Below, piece after piece: positions 55,236 to 64,000 of a stretch of DNA of 64,000 nt. The notes under the pieces are model-generated. The model was not told the DNA's origin. It ran no database searches and saw only the letters and a program-made list of their open reading frames with translations. The position numbers were made by a program, and so were the translations under genes. This stretch comes from Flaccisagitta enflata (lineage: Eukaryota > Chaetognatha > Sagittoidea > Aphragmophora): assembly GCA_965153355.1 (NCBI GenBank), contig OZ231127.1, positions 74,834,001 to 74,898,000 on the forward strand, given 5' to 3'. Position 1 is the stretch's first letter; the number at the start of each line of letters is the position of its first letter.

Positions 55236-55619
55236 TTCTTTTTCTTTTTCTTTTTTTCTCTCTTTCATTCTTTCTGTCTTTCATTGTTTCGTTGTTTCTC
55301 TCTTTCTTTGTTTCTTTCTTTCTCTCTCTCTTTCTTTCTTTCTTTCTCTCTTTTTGTCTTTCCTTCATTCTTTCTTTCTCTTCACTTTTCTTCTTTATTC
55401 TCTGCTTCTATCTTTCTCTGATTGTTTCTTTCCCTGCTCATTTCTTTTCCTGTTTTATTATTTCTTTTTCTTTCTTTCTTTCTCTCTATCTTTCTTTCTC
55501 TCTATCTTTCTTTCTCTCTATCTTTCTTTCTCTCTATCTTTCTTCCTCTCTATCTTTCTTTCTTTCCTTCTTTCTTTCTTCTTTCTTTTTTTTTCTTTTT
55601 CTCTTTCTTTCTTTTTTTT

Positions 55620-55650
<31 letters not shown>

Positions 55651-55780
55651 ATTTTTCTTTCTTTCTCTTTCTCTCTTTCTTTCTTCTTTCTCTCTTTCTT
55701 TCTTTCCATCTTTCCATATTTCTCTTTTTTTCCCTCTTTCTTTCCATCTTTCTTTCTTTCTCTTTCTTTCCATTTTTCTT

Positions 55781-55848
<68 letters not shown>

Positions 55849-55991
55849 TCCTTCTTCTTTCTTTAGTTCTTCTTTCTTTTTTTCTTTTTTTCTTTTTTTC
55901 CCTCTTTCTTTCCATCTTTCTTTCTTTCTCTTTTTTTCCATCTTTCTTTCTCTCTCTCTTTCTTTCTTTCTCTCTTTCTTTCTTTTTTTCT

Positions 55992-56023
<32 letters not shown>

Positions 56024-56045
56024 TCCTTCTTCTTTCTTTATTTCT

Positions 56046-56102
<57 letters not shown>

Positions 56103-56187
56103 TTTGTTAAAAGCCAATGAAATTATATACAATAGAACAACAACATTAGTGGAAGTTCCACTAAATGCTCTGCCTCTTTCTCTTTAA

Positions 56188-56260
<73 letters not shown>

Positions 56261-56267
56261 TTTCTTC

Positions 56268-56306
<39 letters not shown>

Positions 56307-56350
56307 TCCTTTTCTTTCTATCTTTCTTTCTTTCTACCTTTCTTTCTTTC
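55085..56350. repeat. (CTTT)n microsatellite, >1 kb in two blocks
   Basis: CTTT with CTCT, CCTT and T-run variants covers 55085-56105 and 56190-56350, separated by about 85 bp of unique sequence. All long frames here are repeat artefacts. Confidence 0.95.
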
Positions 56351-56359
56351 TGTAGAACT

Positions 56360-57650
56360 CGTACAGCTTGTGCACTTAGCAGCAGAGAACAAAGAACTTT
56401 CATGATTTCTGGCTGAAGAAATGAGTGTTACTATGGTTACTGATAATTTTAGATTCGCATAGAAAATGAAAAATCCGAAAAATGAAAAACATCAGATGCT
56501 AGTAAAATGTCATACGATGGGTCTGATGTTTTTGAAAATGCGAATTTTTTCCCTCTGTTCTCGTATTAAAATTATCCGCTACAAAAATGTTTTTTTCGAA
56601 AATTCCTCCTGACAAAGCTTTACATGGAAAAAGGTATAAAAACCATACTTAATTTTGGGCTAGATCAATAAGATTTGGTATGCATAGTCTGTTGTGTGTC
56701 TTCTAACCACAGTTCAAATTTTCTAATTTTATGTGTCACACGACCCCCTGATTGTTTTTTTTTATTACGCAAAAATTCCTAAAAACAAAAGGTCACGAAA
56801 ATTTTTGCATGTACTATTATAATATATAAGCAGGTTTAACTCAAAAATTGGGGTCAAATTTCCAATATATAAGAGGAATAGGTTGTGAAAATTCCTGATG
56901 TGAGATCTTTGGCATTAAAATTTGTTGCCTTTTCCAGCATAGGTTTATAAACATTTAGTTTTTTTTCATTGAAACGGCCAAAGAAGCCTTGAAATTTTTT
57001 TTTGGTATAAGATTACATGGTTAGGGATTTTGACAGATGTTTCTGCGGGCCAAAAACTGTTGTTATGATGCCTATAGTAGTACAAAAATGCCTCGAATAA
57101 CAATCGGGTTTACTCAGTTCTCCATGTCATAAGCCCATCCGCCCATCCATCTGCGTGATTTGCGCACAAGCGTAACGGATATATGGACGACCGACCGACC
57201 GACCGACCGACATGAAAATAACCGTTAATTATAGGAAAGTGCTACTCCTGAATATACTGAGCTACTGATGCTAATGGGTAGTAAGTCTAATCTAGATGCG
57301 ATTTCATTTGAAAAAAAAACGTGATCAAAGACAAAGAAATGGAAAAGCGGAAGTGCATATTTAATCAATTTAATCAAATCTGAATTGTTTAAAATTAAAT
57401 GAATCTTTTTTTTCCTCTCAAATTCTTGAATCATAAACACAAAGAGATCGAGACATGTGATACCTTTCTGATTTCATTGTAGAGCGATTTAGATCATTGC
57501 CAAATGATAGATGTTGTTACAAGTGGAGGGGGAAGTAAAAAAATAAGAAGCAAAATAAGGAGGAGGGGAGGATGAGGAGAAGGAAGAGGAGGGGAATGAA
57601 AGGGGAAAAATGAACAAAGTGTCAAAAAACGCTAATTGAAGGTTAATGAC
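56360..57650. mobile_element. Non-coding tract with a partial type C element
   Basis: Mostly AT-rich with no gene. About 57150-57212 retains TTTGCGCACAAGCGTAACGG plus a GACC run, matching the type C element at 30.9 kb. Confidence 0.4.
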
Positions 57651-57654
57651 CTGG

Positions 57655-57775
57655 AGTTTAATCACTCGCGCCAGAGCACGTCTAACAGTGGATGTGTCCG
57701 TAGGTCGGTCGGTAGGTTGGAACGCAATTGCTTTGACGAGCTACCCGGTGCGCGTGGTGGCCTGGCCTTGTTCAT
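57655..57775 (-). mobile_element. Degenerate hairpin-tailed element, type A-like
   Basis: GTGTCCGTAGGTCGGTCGGT, GGAACGCAATTGCTTTGACG, GGTGCGCG and GGCCTGGCCTTGTT follow the type A order on the plus strand. The hairpin side (CTCGCGCCAGAGCACGTCT) is eroded. Confidence 0.5.
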
Positions 57776-57990
57776 CAACATGTGAATCTGGTAAACGGTG
57801 CATTTTTAGTAGCAGTGTTTTTTATTTTCGTCAATCGATTTGTCAACGCAACCGATATTGTTAATCGAACAAGACAAAGCATTTATTTTTGAGGAAATAG
57901 TCAATTTCGTGGCCACGCATTGATGGGGGTCGATTTTTTCTAATGATCAGACTCATTGTTTTTATTCAATCTGTACAGCAAAATAAACAG

Positions 57991-60065
<2,075 letters not shown>

Positions 60066-60091
60066 CTTGACTCCGGCTGACGACTTCAAGA

Positions 60092-60375
60092 TGTAAACTG
60101 ACCTCGTAGATGGAATGACGTCGTCAGCGGAAGCTTTGAAATGTTCGTTTTCGAGAACTGATAATGGTAAGAACGGATTTTGGCACAATAATATGTACAT
60201 ATAGACAGAGCGAATGAATCAGTGTTTTTAATGTGTGAGTGGAAATGGACAACATAATTGACAAGAGGAAAGATGAAAGCATGGATAATCAGAACCAAAT
60301 ATGAATAATAACAACTCTTTGTAAATATAACAAGTCAGAGTTTCAATCACTCATATCTATAGTTACTAATGGACA
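60092..60375 (-). repeat. BEL/Pao LTR (single, 284 bp)
   Basis: On the minus strand it starts TGTCCATTAGTAAC, 11-12 bases after the purine tract GAGAGAGAGAAAAGG (about 60405-60387), and ends CAGTTTACA. TCTTGAAGTCGTCAGCCGG follows, which is placed like a primer-binding site, then the gag ATG at 60065. TGT..ACA ends and the purine-tract to LTR to primer-site order support the call. With only one LTR in view its limits cannot be confirmed by comparison. Confidence 0.6.
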
Positions 60376-60399
60376 GGCCCATGCGCCTTTTCTCTCTCT

Positions 60400-61528
60400 C
60401 TCAAAACTTAGCGTTTTTTGAGTCCAATTCCAGCCGCACAAGCTTTGTGCGGTCTTTATCACGATCTTTCCATCTTGGCGTCGAACATGAGCCCTCCGGA
60501 CATGAGCTGATCGCCCGACACCCATGGCGCTCCTAAACTCAATTGTGACGAGGCAGCGTTTCGTCCATGGCGATGACCATGTCATCAACCGCAAAGTCTC
60601 TCTCGGATCTCGACCATTTGCTTCGCGCGTGAAGAAGCGATAAATATTCGACCCTCCACGATTTCCAAAACGCATCCACACGCGATTGCGCACGCCTCCA
60701 TTGAATCTTCGCGGAGTCGGCGTCAGAGTTGACGCCTTGTTGCACCAGATCCAGAGGGGCGTGACCGGATGTTGATGGATTGAGGATATGATTCGGTGTG
60801 AGGGCCTCAGAGTCATTTGGATCATCGCTGAGCGCTGTCAGAGGACGGCGATTGAGAATTCCTTCAACTTCGACGACAGCAGTGTTGAAGGCATCGACGT
60901 GGAGGATGGCGCCAGTAGAGATGGAAGCAAGATGGCGCTTGAAGAGACCGACGATTCTCTCCCACACCCCTCCATAGTGGGGTGTTCTCGGCGTGATGAA
61001 ATCCCACCGAAGGCCGCGCCGCTGCAATTCGGGAGTTGACGAGCGGTTCCAAGCTTCCATTTCCTTCTTGAGGATATTATTGGCGCCAACTAGATTCGTT
61101 CCACAGTCCGACGTGAACCGGCGGATTCCTGGGCGCCTTGCTGCAAAGCGGATGATTGCATTTACCATCGCATCGGCTGACATGTTGAAGAGCAATTCCA
61201 CATGGGCTGCACGTGACACGAAACAGGTGAACACTGCGATCCACACCTTGTGATCAGCACGCCCGTTCATTTTGACGAGGAAATGCCCCATGACGTCCAA
61301 TCCAGTCTCTGCAAAAACAGGCGCAGGATTGACGCGATTTGATGGAAGATTGGCCATTTGCTGATTCGCGTTCTTTTTGAAGTTCTTCTGGCATCTGAAG
61401 CACGTGTTGACGACGCTCTTGACAGCCTGAAGACCTTTTATAATCCACACAAATTGGCGTAATTGGCACAATGTATACTTTGCACCCGCGTGAAAATCAT
61501 TATGATGATGATGGCGATTAATTTTCAC
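60400..61528 (-). pseudogene. BEL/Pao integrase, frame-shifted from pol and broken at its C-terminus
   Basis: An open frame of about 330 codons (61528-60539) carries the integrase zinc-binding motif (H..H then CFRCQK, near 61490-61380). It also has catalytic D in GLDVMGHF (about 61290), D in TSDCGTNLVGA (about 61110) and E in ERIVGLFKRHLA (about 60960), plus the BEL/Pao-typical LTPNHIL near 60790. It overlaps the pol stop in a different frame, so pol and integrase are separated by a one-base frame change near 61535. A stop at 60539 interrupts the C-terminal domain, whose remaining pieces occur in two other frames to about 60410. The copy therefore cannot make an intact integrase. Confidence 0.85.
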
Positions 61529-63972
61529 ATTCTCGTCTTTTGCGGAAGGATAAAGGGAAATTTAGCGGGCATGTGCGATGTCGGCATTTTCCAATCAGCT
61601 ACCGACGCAAGGATGCCGTCGTCATCATGAAGGTTCAACTTTCGCATCTCCTTGTTTTTGATGATAAAGTCATGACGGCTTTCTGGCTTAAAGACTTTTC
61701 CCAACTCCAATTGTTCGAAAACGTCGGAATAATGTTGCCGCTGCATTGACTTGACGAGCTGTTTGCGCGCCTCCTCCAAGACGTCTTGCGTCACTTCCGG
61801 TTTAGGAAGAAGATCCTTTGCTGCTCGTGTCTTCGCCCTTGGATACGCTCTCCACCTTTTGACTGCGATGAGAACCATGCCGATGATCCGCAATTTATGC
61901 ATCCATTTTCCCCGAGAAGCTGCTGCAAGAAGTATCGCGTCAGCCACTTGTTTCTTTTCACTCTCAGTCGCATACAGAGCGGCGACCTGTGCAGAAATAG
62001 GGCACGTCGCGATGTTCGTCTTTGGCCATTGATCTTCGGGAAGACGCAAAAATGCAGGACCGTGATGGAATTGACGCCACTTTTCGGCTTCATGGGCCTG
62101 GATGCCACGGCTGCAGTGGTCGGCTGGGTTGTTTGACGAGTCAACCCAGCGCCACTGCTGAGGATCAGACCCACTATGGATCTTGGAGAGACGATTGGCG
62201 AAGAATACAGGCCTCGGTTTTGCCGGATTGTAAATCATCTTCAGTGCAGATTCAGAATCAGACCAAAATCTGACGACAAGATTGTCCAAGTCGATGGTCC
62301 TTCCGACGAAGCGTTTGAGCTGCACTGCTTTTTCTGCGGATACAATCTCGACTCGTGGAACGCTGTTATGATGAGAAGCACGTTTTGGATTGAGTGGGAT
62401 GACATGAGATTTGGAGGCAAGGAATGAAATGTGAACATCTCCATCTCGATTGACTTGACGTCGATATGCAACTGCTCCATATCCGCCTTTTGGAGCCGCA
62501 TCGCAAAAGAACTCGATTGTGACTTCCGCAATGTCGCTGTTGTCGACGCCGCCATTCCACCAGCGTTCAATTCGGTATTGTTGTAGAAGAGGCCAAGATG
62601 AAGTGTAGCGGAAGAAAGATTCCTCGACGCTCTCTTCCAAGGGCGAATCCCATCCCACTTCCTGTGGACGACAGAGTTGAAGATGTCGTCTGCCGATGTA
62701 TGCGCTTGGACTCCAAAATCCCAATGGATCATAAAGTTTGGCTTGCATGGAGACCAATTGACGAGGTGTTTTTGCTCTAAGAGTTTTGAATTCCTCGTCG
62801 CAGATGAAGATGAAGACGTCTTCCGCCGGAAGCCATGAGACGCCCAACACCTTCGTCGGAGCATCATCTTGCTTATCTGAGATGGGAATTGGCACGTTCG
62901 GATCTCCATCCATCAATTGCCGCGCGTTGCTTTTCCACTTCACAAGATCCATCCCGCCTTCAGCCATCGCCGCCACTGCATCCACCTTCAACTGCAGTGC
63001 TTCGTCGACCGAATCCCCACCCCCACTTCCGTCGTCGACGTAGAAGCCGTAGCGAATAAGATCGTAGACGTTGTAGGGATACTTGGGCCGGATTACTTCA
63101 GCATGCTTTCTGACGGTGAAAGATGTGACGAATGAGCTGGATTGGCTGCCGAAGACATGTGATAAGAACAGATTCAAAATTGCTTCTCGTAGAGTGCGGT
63201 CTTTGAACCAAAAGAATCTGAACAAATCAGCGTCGTCAGGATGGACGCGGATTTGGTGGAAAAAGGCCTTTATATCACACATAAAGGCGACTTTCCACTG
63301 ACGAAAACGCATGAGGATGTCCATCAAGCTGTTCATCAAGTTTGGGCCTCCGACGAGCAAATCATTGAGTGAGATCCCGTCGGTCGCCGCACGCGCATCG
63401 TGGCATACGCGCGTTTTGCCGCGCAATTCCACAATGTGAAGTGGTAAGTACCAGCGCGGCTTCTCAATGCCGTCGTCGTCGTCGACGCTGTCAATCTCAA
63501 TCGCCACTCCCGTCTCGTAAAATTTCTCGATCTCACGGAAGACTCTTTCTTTGAAGGCTGGATCACGCTTGAAGCGGAAACGTTGGTTGCCGAGCCGCTT
63601 CATCGCAGTAGGTCGTGACTTCACTCTTCTCAGAATTTCCATGATTTTTTCGAGATGAAACTTCCATGTGACGGGAGCAAAATATTTTTTCACAATTGGG
63701 CAAAAATATATCTTTTCCTCTAACATTTTGCACGCTCTGATGTTCTCCAGGGAATCGCCCATCTCCTCTTGCGAGACGATTGATGATGCAAAGTCATGGT
63801 AGAAAATGCGGTCAATGTTGCTGTTGAGGACGCGATTATCGAGGATGCGATCGATGCTGTCGTTGAGGACGCGATCATCCGTTGCGATAGCGTTGATCGA
63901 TGCAAAATCTCGCCCCCTCTTCCCCGTTTTTCCACATACAGTCCAACCGAATAAACATCTGAAGCAAGTCAA
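61525..63972 (-). CDS. BEL/Pao pol, reverse transcriptase and RNase H (5' part beyond window)
   Basis: About 815 codons are open on the minus strand. The frame is near the window edge, so the 5' part (protease and gag) is off to the right and the first Met is not a reliable start. RT: PRWYLPLHIVELRGKTRVCHD (about 63460), catalytic D in FMCDIKAFFHQI (about 63270), and the YVDD box in GFYVDDGSGGG (about 63040). RNase H: D in FFCDAAPKGGYG (about 62500), E in RVEIVSAEKA (about 62350), D in WSDSESAL (about 62255), and NNPADHCSRG (about 62125). Order and motifs are typical of BEL/Pao. Two small tandem units (DRVLNDSIDRI/NRVLNSNIDRI) lie near the visible N-terminus (63880-63800). The frame ends at 61525, just before the integrase. 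Confidence 0.9.
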   Translation of the reverse strand: MTCFRCLFGWTVCGKTGKRGRDFASINAIATDDRVLNDSIDRILDNRVLNSNIDRIFYHDFASSIVSQEEMGDSLENIRACKMLEEKIYFCPIVKKYFAPVTWKFHLEKIMEILRRVKSRPTAMKRLGNQRFRFKRDPAFKERVFREIEKFYETGVAIEIDSVDDDDGIEKPRWYLPLHIVELRGKTRVCHDARAATDGISLNDLLVGGPNLMNSLMDILMRFRQWKVAFMCDIKAFFHQIRVHPDDADLFRFFWFKDRTLREAILNLFLSHVFGSQSSSFVTSFTVRKHAEVIRPKYPYNVYDLIRYGFYVDDGSGGGDSVDEALQLKVDAVAAMAEGGMDLVKWKSNARQLMDGDPNVPIPISDKQDDAPTKVLGVSWLPAEDVFIFICDEEFKTLRAKTPRQLVSMQAKLYDPLGFWSPSAYIGRRHLQLCRPQEVGWDSPLEESVEESFFRYTSSWPLLQQYRIERWWNGGVDNSDIAEVTIEFFCDAAPKGGYGAVAYRRQVNRDGDVHISFLASKSHVIPLNPKRASHHNSVPRVEIVSAEKAVQLKRFVGRTIDLDNLVVRFWSDSESALKMIYNPAKPRPVFFANRLSKIHSGSDPQQWRWVDSSNNPADHCSRGIQAHEAEKWRQFHHGPAFLRLPEDQWPKTNIATCPISAQVAALYATESEKKQVADAILLAAASRGKWMHKLRIIGMVLIAVKRWRAYPRAKTRAAKDLLPKPEVTQDVLEEARKQLVKSMQRQHYSDVFEQLELGKVFKPESRHDFIIKNKEMRKLNLHDDDGILASVADWKMPTSHMPAKFPFILPQKTRM

Positions 63973-64000
63973 GGATCCTGAAGGCCCTCGGCGGATTTCC

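Overview
The window looks like nuclear DNA of an invertebrate animal. It has spliced genes with GT-AG introns whose reading-frame phases match across every junction, a BEL/Pao LTR retrotransposon (a group confined to animals), hAT and pogo-like DNA transposons, and a very large load of di-, tri- and tetranucleotide repeats. I cannot name the phylum. No ribosomal, tRNA, CRISPR or bacterial-type operon features were seen.

Host genes. One giant gene runs right to left on the minus strand from about 47.95 kb to the left edge region. I can follow seven exons (47950-32996, 25593-22445, 19657-14916, 10533-10460, 6991-6916, 3907-3549, 3153-983), and all six junctions agree in codon phase. Together they hold about 25.5 kb of coding sequence (about 8,500 residues) for a low-complexity, Ser/Thr/Glu/Val-rich, probably disordered protein. 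It is built from several repeat types: a KAFGFDD motif with a nearly identical 756-bp tandem array, lysine-rich patches, an NPEIF repeat, a helical LLWAT repeat, Pro-rich/NPF motifs and polyQ. The largest exon carries three frame-disrupting lesions, two of them small tandem duplications. A second gene on the plus strand has four phase-consistent exons (48225-49274, 50800-51138, 51626-51819, 52731-52970) and is open at both ends. The facing exons of the two genes start only 275 bp apart, and both begin with splice acceptors, which is odd.

Mobile DNA. The introns are filled with a family of short elements that share one architecture. They have an AACAAG head, a 9-11 bp subterminal inverted repeat, a GACC/GACGG microsatellite, and a 3' hairpin of form AG-NN-GC / GC-N'N'-CT followed by TAAAAA. 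The hairpin and the inverted repeat co-vary between copies. Two larger members (8779-10376 plus; 28766-30214 minus) carry two 20-bp minisatellite arrays between inverted modules. The architecture resembles non-autonomous Helentrons (DINE-1/HINE-like rolling-circle elements), but that assignment is inference. Also present are an 820-bp hAT element with an 8-bp target duplication and one of the hairpin elements inserted in it, pogo-like 177-bp MITEs, a 1.4-kb element with 11-bp terminal inverted repeats, and fold-back elements.

Right end (57.9-64 kb). A minus-strand BEL/Pao copy has pol (RT, RNase H) cut by the window edge, an integrase in a shifted frame, a purine tract and one 284-bp LTR. A primer-site-like segment and a degenerate gag-like region of a second copy follow, so this is the internal junction of a tandem pair or a circle-like insertion.

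Simple repeats are part of gene structure here. (CT)n and (ATTC)n arrays sit at splice acceptors, (GT)n arrays sit directly at two splice donors, and (CAA)n arrays are read as polyQ in three exons.
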